NCBI GenBank assembly: GCA_016928755.1
Contig: JAFGKB010000096.1
Span: 1-9,188, forward strand
Origin: Anaerolineae bacterium
Lineage (GTDB): Bacteria; Chloroflexota; Anaerolineae; B4-G1; SLSP01
Length of the DNA stretch: 9,188 nt
Direction: 5' to 3'
Under the pieces are notes generated by a model. That model was not told where the DNA came from and did no database searches. It worked only from the letters and a program-made list of their open reading frames with translations. The stretch's first letter is position 1. Each line of letters begins with the position of its first letter. Below are positions 1 through 6,136 of this stretch, piece after piece. A program made the position numbers and the translations under genes.

Positions 1-320
1 ATAAAATCGTGGTCTTCCTCGTCAGTGCTGAAGCCCTCTACTACCCCACCGAAAAATACTGAGTAAGGCTCTTCATTGAGACCTAATGGAGTGGGGTTAC
101 GGAAGATATAGGCTTTCCCGTTCTCATCAAGAAAGCTAATGGATAAGGTTGCGCTCCGGTTGAGCAAAAACTCTATTTTGGCTAAGTCCTCACGGCCATC
201 AGCATTGGGTGTAATTCTCTGGGGTTCTACTGAGACATCTTCCAATAATGGCTTCTGCCCGCAGGCAGTCAGAGCCAGCAAGCCGACCATAATAAGTAAG
301 ATGTATCGCGGAACTTTCAT
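1..320 (-). CDS. Lipoprotein with a possible FlgD/Ig-like domain, partial (3' end outside the window)
   Basis: The reverse strand from the ATG at 320 stays open to the window edge, giving 106 residues with no stop. The N-terminus is a lipoprotein signal: MKVPRY, a hydrophobic stretch, then the lipobox LTAC with Cys20, so the mature protein should be membrane-anchored and face outward. After residue 35 the text ITPNADGRED followed by alternating hydrophobic strands (IEFLL, LSISFLDENGKAY) resembles the N-D/G-x-D-G-x-x-D start of FlgD-like Ig folds, often found in surface or cell-wall proteins. A good Shine-Dalgarno (AGGAGA, 328-333, 7 bases before the ATG) fixes the start. It lies downstream of the RraA-like gene on the same strand but has its own promoter candidate at 374-401. 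The lipoprotein call is firm. The domain call is a resemblance only, and the function is unknown. Confidence 0.8.
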   Translation of the reverse strand, partial: MKVPRYILLIMVGLLALTACGQKPLLEDVSVEPQRITPNADGREDLAKIEFLLNRSATLSISFLDENGKAYIFRNPTPLGLNEEPYSVFFGGVVEGFSTDEEDHDF

Positions 321-373
321 TAGCTTTTCTCCTAATCTGTAGGTTTCTTTTCTGACACTCAATTTAGGAAACG

Positions 374-401
374 AGTGTACCAGAATTAGGAGAAGAGTCA
401 A
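374..401 (-). promoter_or_regulatory. Sigma-70-type promoter for the lipoprotein gene, with extended -10
   Basis: On the - strand TTGACT (401-396) is followed after 16 bases by TACACT (379-374). The bases TGG directly before the -10 give the TGN extended -10 element. The predicted transcript start is near 367, which leaves a leader of about 47 bases before the ATG at 320. The element lies just past the stop of the RraA-like gene, so the lipoprotein need not depend on read-through. Confidence 0.55.
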
Positions 402-405
402 TTTT

Positions 406-1053
406 TTAAGCCTTTAGTGGATGACTTGGGTTGCGGCGTATAAAATCTATCACATCGTGGGCTATATCTTTGGGGATGGCGATAATATCTTCTTTGTCGG
501 CAATCATAATATCCCCAGGATGGATGACGACATTATCAATGACTATGGGAATATCCTGGGCCTCATATTGCAGTTTTCCTTGCGGTAAGTGTTGCTCCTG
601 GTATTGTGCCCAAAAAGGGATCTCCATACGGATGATCTCGGTGGCATCATAAACCCCGCCATTTGTCAGAAAAGCGCGCGCGCCTTTCTCTATGGCGGTT
701 TGGCAGTTAAGCGGACCCATCAGGCCGGCGTTAATACCACTTTGGTCAAGCACACAGAAATCGCCGGCTTGAATATCCTCAAGCCAGGGCGCGGGGCATA
801 CCTTGCGTGTATACCACTCTACCCAATCACTATAGGCTATATGCCCACTCGCCGGCTTCGGCCCGGCATAGGGCAGATAGCGGATTGTCTTGGCTATACC
901 TATCACTCGGGTTTGAAATAAGGGTTTGATGTTGGAATCGATGCTTGCCTTGTGGTAGCGCATGATGTGTTGTATGGCTTTGCGGATTTGCGGAACTGTT
1001 AAGCCGGCATAAAGCGTAAGTAGTGTCTCTCTCTCTTCTATCAGTTTTTGCAT
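406..1053 (-). CDS. RraA / HMG-aldolase-like family protein with altered active-site motif
   Basis: The family includes 4-hydroxy-4-methyl-2-oxoglutarate aldolase/oxaloacetate decarboxylases and the RNase E inhibitor RraA. These are soluble ring-shaped trimers that bind a divalent metal in the enzymatic members. Visible marks in the 215-residue form are YAGLTVPQI near residue 15, the GLMGP loop (110-114), TNGGVYDATEI (130-140) and GDIMIADKED...AIP (180-194). Enzymatic members usually carry D-G-x-x-R-D in the third motif and D-x-D-G-V in the last. Here they are NGGVYD, with Tyr135 in place of Arg, and DKED. The aspartate before ATEI is kept. The start was chosen at 1053 because AGGAG at 1063-1067 lies 9 bases upstream. 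An in-frame ATG at 1116 would add 21 residues but has no Shine-Dalgarno, and the extra residues do not look like the family. The gene stands alone on this strand, with its own promoter at 1204-1232. The family call is good; the reaction is unknown and activity is doubtful. Confidence 0.85.
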   Translation of the reverse strand: MQKLIEERETLLTLYAGLTVPQIRKAIQHIMRYHKASIDSNIKPLFQTRVIGIAKTIRYLPYAGPKPASGHIAYSDWVEWYTRKVCPAPWLEDIQAGDFCVLDQSGINAGLMGPLNCQTAIEKGARAFLTNGGVYDATEIIRMEIPFWAQYQEQHLPQGKLQYEAQDIPIVIDNVVIHPGDIMIADKEDIIAIPKDIAHDVIDFIRRNPSHPLKA

Positions 1054-1062
1054 TCCCATTAT

Positions 1063-1067
1063 CTCCT
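1063..1067 (-). promoter_or_regulatory. Ribosome binding site deciding the RraA-like start
   Basis: The - strand reads CAGGAGATAATGGGAATG. AGGAG lies 9 bases before the ATG at 1053 and 3 bases before the ATG at 1059, so 1053 has the normal spacing. The more distal in-frame ATG at 1116 is preceded by TATAGCCGG, which has no AGGAG-like core. Confidence 0.65.
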
Positions 1068-1203
1068 GTGGGTATAGCGCGCCAGGATTAAGTACTGGGA
1101 CTACAAAAGTCTTCATCCGGCTATATTGATAGCCATTCTTTGAGTGTAGGTGCGATTTAAGACTTTTCTAGTCTGAAGCCTCTTTATTCCGAAACACATG
1201 TAA

Positions 1204-1232
1204 AGTATAGCGTGAGGTTGCATAATCGTCAA
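1204..1232 (-). promoter_or_regulatory. Sigma-70-type promoter for the RraA-like gene
   Basis: On the - strand TTGACG (1232-1227) and TATACT (1209-1204) are each one mismatch from consensus and are separated by the ideal 17 bases. Transcription would begin near 1197, giving a leader of about 140 bases to the preferred start at 1053. It is the best-scoring promoter by eye in the window. Confidence 0.65.
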
Positions 1233-1334
1233 AATTGTGTAAAGTAGGGGAATGTAGCTCTACTTTTAGGAGGTAGTTGGAGTCTCCAAGGTAGGTATAA
1301 TTACATTGCTCCTATAATATTACGCTTAAAGGAG

Positions 1335-1362
1335 TTGCGGTTATTCAGAAAATGAGTATAAT
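1335..1362 (+). promoter_or_regulatory. Possible distal promoter upstream of oppD
   Basis: TTGCGG (1335-1340), 16 bases, then an exact TATAAT (1357-1362). The -35 matches only three of six positions, so the call rests mostly on the -10. It would start a transcript near 1369, about 360 bases before oppD. Confidence 0.3.
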
Positions 1363-1625
1363 GGACTTTGTGCTGTTTATTCACTCTTGTTATCAGGGGC
1401 GGGAATAGAATAGCTTCCTGATCTTGTATATTTGATTATAAACCTTATTAGGCCCAAACCTACCTCAAAATAACATCCCCTGTATTTATGGTGTCCTGAT
1501 AGATATGTGATGTTTCTCCATTTCTTTTCTTGTATTGGTTGTCGTACGAACTGAATAATTTATTTGATAATTTGAGTGTTATGGTAGGTGAAAGGGGGCT
1601 TTTCTAATAAAAATTATCTCTTTCA

Positions 1626-1653
1626 TTGAACCTATTAGGGCATAAGCTAGTAT
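1626..1653 (+). promoter_or_regulatory. Candidate oppD promoter with operator-like spacer
   Basis: TTGAAC (1626-1631), 16 bases, then TAGTAT (1648-1653). Each hexamer is only fair, with four of six matches. The spacer holds CTATTAGGGCA (1632-1642), which is found identically, and in the same place relative to similar hexamers, upstream of the binding-protein gene (3779-3789). With the preceding C it forms the pseudo-palindrome CCTA-T-TAGG. The shared context makes this a better candidate than the hexamers alone would. Confidence 0.4.
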
Positions 1654-1729
1654 TAAATCTATATGGAGTAGTTTGTTAAGCTGAAGTTATTTAAAAGTAT
1701 CAATCCTCAAGGGGGAGTAAAAGGGTATT

Positions 1730-2746
1730 ATGGCTGTTGGTATTGATTTAGGCAAACCCACTTCGCAACACTTACTGGAAGTCAGGGATTTAACTACACG
1801 CTTTTACACAGAAGATGGCGTTGTTCACGCAGTGAACGGAATCTCATACACACTAGATGAGGGTGAGACTCTCGGTGTAGTCGGTGAGAGTGGCTGTGGC
1901 AAAAGCGTGCATGCACTTTCTATGATGCGGTTAATCCCCATACCACCGGGTAAAATTGAGAAGGGTGAAGTCATTTTTAAAGGACGTGATTTACTCAAAT
2001 TGAGTGAAGAAGAGATGCGTCACATTCGGGGGGCGGAAATTGCGATGATTTTCCAGGACCCGATGACCTCACTAAACCCAGTTTTGACCATTGGTTTTCA
2101 GATTACTGAGTCATTGCAATTGCACCAGGGAATGGATAAAGCCCAGTCCCGCGAGCGTGCTCTTGAATTGCTAGATATGGTTGGTATCCCCGAAGCCGCC
2201 TTAAGATTGGATGACTATCCTCACCAATTCTCCGGCGGTATGCGTCAGCGTGCTATGATTGCTATGGGGCTATCTTGTAATCCCAGTATCCTGATCGCTG
2301 ATGAACCTACCACTGCTTTGGATGTAACCATCCAAGCACAGATTGTAGACTTGGTCAAGCGCTTGCAGGATAAATTAGGGATGACGGTTATTTGGATTAC
2401 CCATGACTTGGGTGTTGTGGCCGGAATGGCTGACCGGGTCAATGTTATGTATGCTGGCAGTATTATTGAGACCGGTCCCGTGAAGTATATTTATGGCGAC
2501 CCGCATCATCCCTATACATTAGGTTTGTTGGGGTCGTTGCCGAATCCTGAAGGTTCTATGGGGGTACGGCTGTACTCTATCCCCGGTGAACCCCCGGATT
2601 TGGTAGGGATGCCCAAAGGGTGCCCTTTTGCTCCACGTTGTACTTTTAAAGTTGAGCGTTGCTTGCACGAAATGCCTATGTTAGAAGAAATTGAGCCGGG
2701 GCATTTAGCCGCTTGCTGGGAAAAGGATAGGGTAAGGAGAGTATAA
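1730..2746 (+). CDS. oppD: Peptide-type ABC transporter ATP-binding protein, OppD/DppD family
   Basis: This is one of the two cytoplasmic ATPases of the importer; it pairs with the next gene product to drive substrate through OppB/OppC. All nucleotide-binding motifs are intact: Walker A GESGCGKS (52-59), Q-loop FQDP (Gln109), signature FSGGMRQR (167-174), Walker B ILIADEP (187-193), D-loop TALD (195-198) and the H-loop His225. The C-terminal oligopeptide-transporter extension (about 244-330) has Cys298, Cys304, Cys311 and Cys329. This is the four-cysteine arrangement known in some DppD proteins to hold a [4Fe-4S] cluster. The length of 338 residues is normal. A GGGGGAG stretch at 1711-1717 serves as Shine-Dalgarno at a rather long 12-base spacing, which may mean modest translation. 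The stop TAA overlaps the next ATG by one base (TAATG), so translation is probably coupled. The family call is secure; the substrate is unknown, and the symbol denotes the family. Confidence 0.95.
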   Translation: MAVGIDLGKPTSQHLLEVRDLTTRFYTEDGVVHAVNGISYTLDEGETLGVVGESGCGKSVHALSMMRLIPIPPGKIEKGEVIFKGRDLLKLSEEEMRHIRGAEIAMIFQDPMTSLNPVLTIGFQITESLQLHQGMDKAQSRERALELLDMVGIPEAALRLDDYPHQFSGGMRQRAMIAMGLSCNPSILIADEPTTALDVTIQAQIVDLVKRLQDKLGMTVIWITHDLGVVAGMADRVNVMYAGSIIETGPVKYIYGDPHHPYTLGLLGSLPNPEGSMGVRLYSIPGEPPDLVGMPKGCPFAPRCTFKVERCLHEMPMLEEIEPGHLAACWEKDRVRRV

Positions 2747-3750
2747 TGGGCGTGACTATGGACAACACTAGAGAAATTGCTTTACATGTCGAGGGCTTGA
2801 AAAAATACTTCCCGATCCGGCGTGGCATATTTCAATCTCATGTTGGAGATGTGAAAGCGGTTGATGGTGTCAGCTTTGATGTGTATAAAGGTGAGACTTT
2901 AGGGTTGGTGGGTGAGAGTGGTTGCGGTAAGACAACTACGGGCCGCACTATTATCCGGCTTTATGAGCCAACTGACGGTAAGGTTATCTTTAAGGGCAAA
3001 GACCTGGCGAAGCTCTCAAGTAATGAGATGCGCCACATGCGGAAGAGCATGCAGATGATTTTCCAGGACCCCTATGCTTCTTTGAATCCCCGGATGAGCG
3101 TTTTTGGTATTGTCGGTGAGCCGCTGGAAGTTTTCCAATTGGCAAATCGTCAGGAGCGACGGGAGCGCGTTGCCGAGCTACTGGAATTGGTCGGCCTGAA
3201 TCCGGATTTTATGACCCGCTATCCCCACGAGTTCTCCGGTGGGCAACGGCAACGTATTGGGTTGGCCCGCGCTTTGGCTCTTAATCCTGATTTGGTGGTT
3301 TGTGATGAGCCGATTTCCGCATTGGATGTTTCTATCCAGGCTCAGGTTGTTAACTTGTTGGAGGATTTGCAAGATAAGCTTGGTCTTACTTATGTATTTA
3401 TCGCTCACGATCTGAGTATGGTGCGCCATATCAGTGACCGTGTCGCGGTGATGTATCTTGGTAAGATTGTTGAGCTTACGGATCGTAGTACCCTGTATGC
3501 TAATCCGTTACATCCGTATACCCAGGCGTTGCTTTCAGCGGTGCCGGTTCCCGACCCGGTAATAGAAGAGAAACGCCAACGGATTTTATTAGAGGGTGAT
3601 CTGCCTAGTCCGGCCAATCCGCCTAAGGGGTGTAACTTTAATACCCGTTGTCCCAAGGCGATTGATATTTGTCACGAGGTCGAACCAGAAATGGTTGAGG
3701 TACAACCCAATCACTTCTGTGCGTGTCACCTGGTGAAGCCGGTAGGGTAA
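2746..3750 (+). CDS. oppF: Peptide-type ABC transporter ATP-binding protein, OppF/DppF family
   Basis: This is the second ATPase of the importer, expected to form the heterodimeric motor with OppD. The motifs are complete: Walker A GESGCGKT (56-63), Q-loop FQDP (Gln107), signature FSGGQRQR (163-170), Walker B LVVCDEP (183-189), SALD (191-194) and His221. The N-terminal KKYFPIRRG, where a loop precedes AVDGVSF, and the SGGQRQR form of the signature mark it as F rather than D. The C-terminal extension keeps Cys296, Cys302, Cys309 and Cys327 (with Cys325 nearby), again the four-cysteine pattern. The start shares a base with the oppD stop. AAGGAG at 2734-2739 lies 6 bases before it, which supports this ATG over the in-frame ATG at 2758. 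The length of 334 residues is normal. Confidence 0.95.
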   Translation: MGVTMDNTREIALHVEGLKKYFPIRRGIFQSHVGDVKAVDGVSFDVYKGETLGLVGESGCGKTTTGRTIIRLYEPTDGKVIFKGKDLAKLSSNEMRHMRKSMQMIFQDPYASLNPRMSVFGIVGEPLEVFQLANRQERRERVAELLELVGLNPDFMTRYPHEFSGGQRQRIGLARALALNPDLVVCDEPISALDVSIQAQVVNLLEDLQDKLGLTYVFIAHDLSMVRHISDRVAVMYLGKIVELTDRSTLYANPLHPYTQALLSAVPVPDPVIEEKRQRILLEGDLPSPANPPKGCNFNTRCPKAIDICHEVEPEMVEVQPNHFCACHLVKPVG

Positions 3751-3772
3751 GCTATAGGTTTATTTGGAGTTC

Positions 3773-3799
3773 TTGCTGCTATTAGGGCAGACTTAATAT
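3773..3799 (+). promoter_or_regulatory. Candidate internal promoter for the binding-protein gene
   Basis: TTGCTG (3773-3778) is followed directly by CTATTAGGGCA (3779-3789) and then, after 4 bases, by TAATAT (3794-3799), a spacing of 15. Alone it would be a weak call. The 11-mer matches the oppD upstream region exactly and sits in the same place between the two hexamers. A start near 3806 would give a leader of about 110 bases to the GTG at 3919. Confidence 0.35.
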
Positions 3800-3918
3800 T
3801 TGATGGGTGTAACTTGTACTATGGAAGGAGGTGATGACTATCGGATACCGCAAGATGAAGTTGCAGAAGATTTTTGATATAAGTCCTAGACCCTTAATTT
3901 TTTTGAAGGAGGAGAAAA

Positions 3919-5934
3919 GTGTCTAAGAAAACATGGTGGAGTGTTCTTGGTTTGCTGGTTATTGCCAGTATGGTTCTGGGGGCCTGTGGTGCTCCTGAGC
4001 CTGAAGTTGTTGTCGAGACTGTTGTGGTCACCAAAGAAGTACAGGGTGAAACAGTTGAGGTTGTTGTGACCGCTACCCCCGAGCCAGTGGTTCCTGTGGA
4101 GTTCAAGTCTGCTGATCCCTCAACTTTTGTTGTGGCTGCGATCAGTGAGGGTATTGATACCCTTGACCCGGCTTGGAACTACGAGAGCGATGGCGATGAC
4201 ATCATCTTGAATCTTTACGATCAGTTGGTTACCTACGAAGGGCCGAATGCCAGTAAGTTTGTTCCTGCTTTGGCCACCGACTGGACTATTAGCGAAGATG
4301 GTATGACTTACGTCTTCAATATTCGTGAGGGCGTGAAGTTCCACAACGGTGCTGACCTGACCCCTGAAGATGTTGCTTATACAATTCAGCGTGGTGTGTT
4401 GCAGGGTGGTACCTGGTCCCCGCAATGGTTGTTCACCGAGCCATTCTTTGGCACCGGCATTTACGATATTGCCGAGTTGGTGGACGAGACCGGCGCGTTG
4501 GATGACGATCCCGATGGCGTGAAAGCTGCCGACCCCGAAGCTTTGATGGCTGCTTGTGAGCGCGTTATGGACGTTGTCCAATATGATGATGCTGCTGGCA
4601 CCGTTACTTTTAACCTCAGCCAGTCTTGGGCTCCCTTCTTGGCCACTTTGGCCCAGAGTTGGGGCAGCATCCTGGATAAGGATTGGGCTATTGAGCAGGG
4701 TGCCTGGGATGGCGATTGCGCTACCTGGCAGAATTACTACGGTATTACCTCCGAGACCACACCATTGCGTGATAAGACCAATGGTACCGGCCCCTATATG
4801 CTTGAGAGCTGGACTCCTGGTGAGGAAAAAGTCTTGGTTGCGAATCCTGATTGGTGGCGTACTGAGCCAACCTTCGAGGGCGGCAAGACGGCTCCCACTA
4901 TTGAGCGCATTGTTGTTAAGGGCGTAAGCGAGTGGGGAACCCGCTATGCTATGTTGCAGGCCGGTGATGCCGATGGCGCCGACGTGCCACGCGAAAATAT
5001 TGCTCAGGTTGATCCTATGGTTGGTGAGTGGTGTGAGTACAATGCCGAGACGCTTGGCTTTGATTGTGCTCCTACCGAGAACCCCAATGGACCCCTACGC
5101 TTGTTCCGTGGTGCTCCCGCCACAACTCGTACCGATGCGATGTTCGTCTTCGATATCAACGCCGAGGGTGGTAACCCCTATATCGGCAGTGGTGAGTTAG
5201 ACGGTAATGGTATCCCCACCGACTTCTTCTCAGATGTCCATGTCCGCAAAGCCTTCAACTACTGCTTTGACTGGGATGCTTTCATCGCCGATGCTTTGGC
5301 CGGTGAGGCTATTCAGAACGTAGGACCCCTAATCCCCGGTATGGTGGGTTACGATCAGAACGGGCCTATGTACTCCTACGATCCTGCTATGTGTGAAGAA
5401 GAACTGAAGTTGGCCTGGGATGGTCAGGTTTGGGAAAATGGTTTCCGTATGCAGGTTGCTTACAATACCGGTAACGTGACCCGCCAGACTGTGGCCCAGA
5501 TTTTGCAGGCTACCCTGTCTGACATTGACCCCAAGTTCCAGGTCGAGATTATCGGTCTGCCTTGGCCTAGCTTCCTGGCTGCTATTCGTGCTTCTCGTTT
5601 GCCCCTGTACATCAGTGGCTGGCAAGAGGACCTGCACGACCCCCACAACTGGGCGCAGCCCTTTATGATCGGTACTTATGCCGCTCGCCAGGTATTACCT
5701 GACTGGATGGTTGCAGAGTTCCAGGAACTGGTTAACGCCGGTGTTGCCGCTACTACCGATGAAGAACGTGCTGAGGTTTACAAGCAACTGACCCAATTGG
5801 ATTACGATTATGCTATCGCTATCCGCTTGGCTGTTGCTACCGGACGTCACTACGAACAGCGTTGGGTTGGTGACTATTACTACAACGCCATTAACGCTTG
5901 GACCGGTCGCTATTACTCTATGAGTAAGCAGTAG
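3919..5934 (+). CDS. Extracellular solute-binding lipoprotein of the peptide ABC transporter (SBP family 5)
   Basis: This is the receptor of the importer. It captures ligand outside the membrane and hands it to OppB/OppC. The signal peptide MSKKTW plus a hydrophobic stretch ends in the lipobox LGAC (Cys23). A Val/Thr/Glu-rich linker (about 28-60) ends in VVVTATPEP, a style I associate with Chloroflexota. The family-5 fold follows: TLDPAWNYES (81-90), LNLYDQLV (97-104), ALATDWTISEDG (117-128), the hallmark IREGVKFHNGADLTPEDV (135-152), and NGTGPYMLESW (288-298). At 671 residues it is longer than typical OppA/DppA proteins (roughly 530-540), partly through an acidic stretch near 183-225. The mature part has six further cysteines (213, 267, 372, 383, 449, 492). 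Translation starts at GTG, with a strong AAGGAGG (3906-3912) 6 bases upstream. Promoter and hairpin candidates flank the gene. The ligand is unknown. Confidence 0.95.
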   Translation: MSKKTWWSVLGLLVIASMVLGACGAPEPEVVVETVVVTKEVQGETVEVVVTATPEPVVPVEFKSADPSTFVVAAISEGIDTLDPAWNYESDGDDIILNLYDQLVTYEGPNASKFVPALATDWTISEDGMTYVFNIREGVKFHNGADLTPEDVAYTIQRGVLQGGTWSPQWLFTEPFFGTGIYDIAELVDETGALDDDPDGVKAADPEALMAACERVMDVVQYDDAAGTVTFNLSQSWAPFLATLAQSWGSILDKDWAIEQGAWDGDCATWQNYYGITSETTPLRDKTNGTGPYMLESWTPGEEKVLVANPDWWRTEPTFEGGKTAPTIERIVVKGVSEWGTRYAMLQAGDADGADVPRENIAQVDPMVGEWCEYNAETLGFDCAPTENPNGPLRLFRGAPATTRTDAMFVFDINAEGGNPYIGSGELDGNGIPTDFFSDVHVRKAFNYCFDWDAFIADALAGEAIQNVGPLIPGMVGYDQNGPMYSYDPAMCEEELKLAWDGQVWENGFRMQVAYNTGNVTRQTVAQILQATLSDIDPKFQVEIIGLPWPSFLAAIRASRLPLYISGWQEDLHDPHNWAQPFMIGTYAARQVLPDWMVAEFQELVNAGVAATTDEERAEVYKQLTQLDYDYAIAIRLAVATGRHYEQRWVGDYYYNAINAWTGRYYSMSKQ

Positions 5935-5954
5935 TCTTGTAGCTAATTAAAACC

Positions 5955-5982
5955 GCAGGAGAGGGCCTCGGCTCTCTCCTGC
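5955..5982 (+). terminator. GC-rich hairpin after the binding-protein gene (attenuator or 3' stabiliser)
   Basis: The arms GCAGGAGAG (5955-5963) and CTCTCCTGC (5974-5982) pair perfectly. A G-T and two G-C pairs extend the stem to 12, closing on the four-base loop CTCG. It starts 21 bases after the binding-protein stop. No T-run follows on the + strand (ATAATCAAAAAC), so it is not a classic intrinsic terminator. A 3'-end block against exonucleases, or partial termination that raises receptor over permease levels, is the likelier role. Confidence 0.65.
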
Positions 5983-6047
5983 ATAATCAAAAACTTCTTA
6001 TCATCAGTAATAACTTCTTGTAAGACATTCAGTGGTTAAGCCTTAAT

Positions 6048-6076
6048 TTTACTTATGTTGTGTCATTTTATATAAA
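6048..6076 (+). promoter_or_regulatory. Candidate promoter for oppB-oppC
   Basis: TTTACT (6048-6053), exactly 17 bases, then TATAAA (6071-6076), in a very AT-rich stretch that would melt easily. The predicted start is near 6083, about 54 bases before oppB. Because AT-rich DNA yields such matches easily, confidence is moderate. The position after the hairpin at 5955-5982 supports a separate permease transcript. Confidence 0.4.
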
Positions 6077-6136
6077 TAAAAAATAAAAGAAGTATTTTTG
6101 CAGGTTTTTGTATTAACTTGCTTGTGGAGGATATGA

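Larger units (their letters stand above)
1054..1729. other. AT-rich non-coding regulatory stretch between divergent transcription units
   Basis: I find no credible gene in these roughly 680 bases on either strand. What they hold: the - strand promoter for the RraA-like gene (1204-1232); an inverted repeat AAAGTAGGG/CTCTACTTT (1241-1249 and 1258-1266, one G-T pair, 8-base loop); a near-perfect palindrome TTGGAG-T-CTCCAA (1277-1289); three exact TATAAT hexamers on the + strand (1296-1301, 1313-1318, 1357-1362); and the candidate oppD promoter at 1626-1653. Only the third TATAAT has a possible -35 at sensible spacing (TTGCGG, 1335-1340, 16 bases). A transcript from it would carry a leader of about 360 bases before oppD. 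I see no recognisable riboswitch or RNA gene. Confidence 0.6.

Noticed and set aside
139..342. A 67-residue + strand open frame near the left edge.
   Set aside because: It is antisense to the lipoprotein gene, which has a signal peptide, lipobox and Shine-Dalgarno.
431..921. Two + strand open frames opposite the RraA-like gene.
   Set aside because: They are antisense to a clear family member, have no ribosome sites and no recognisable protein features.
1352..1408. An 18-codon + strand ORF (begins MSIMDFVLF) overlapping the third TATAAT box.
   Set aside because: It is very short, the nearest AGGAG is too far upstream, and no homology is evident; probably chance.
1542..1549. Perfect palindrome TCGTACGA in the oppD upstream region.
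   Set aside because: It is only 8 bp, its flanks do not pair, and it is not repeated elsewhere in the window.
4120..4670. Long - strand open frames inside the binding-protein gene.
   Set aside because: They are antisense shadows of a well-recognised receptor; no start signals or domains.
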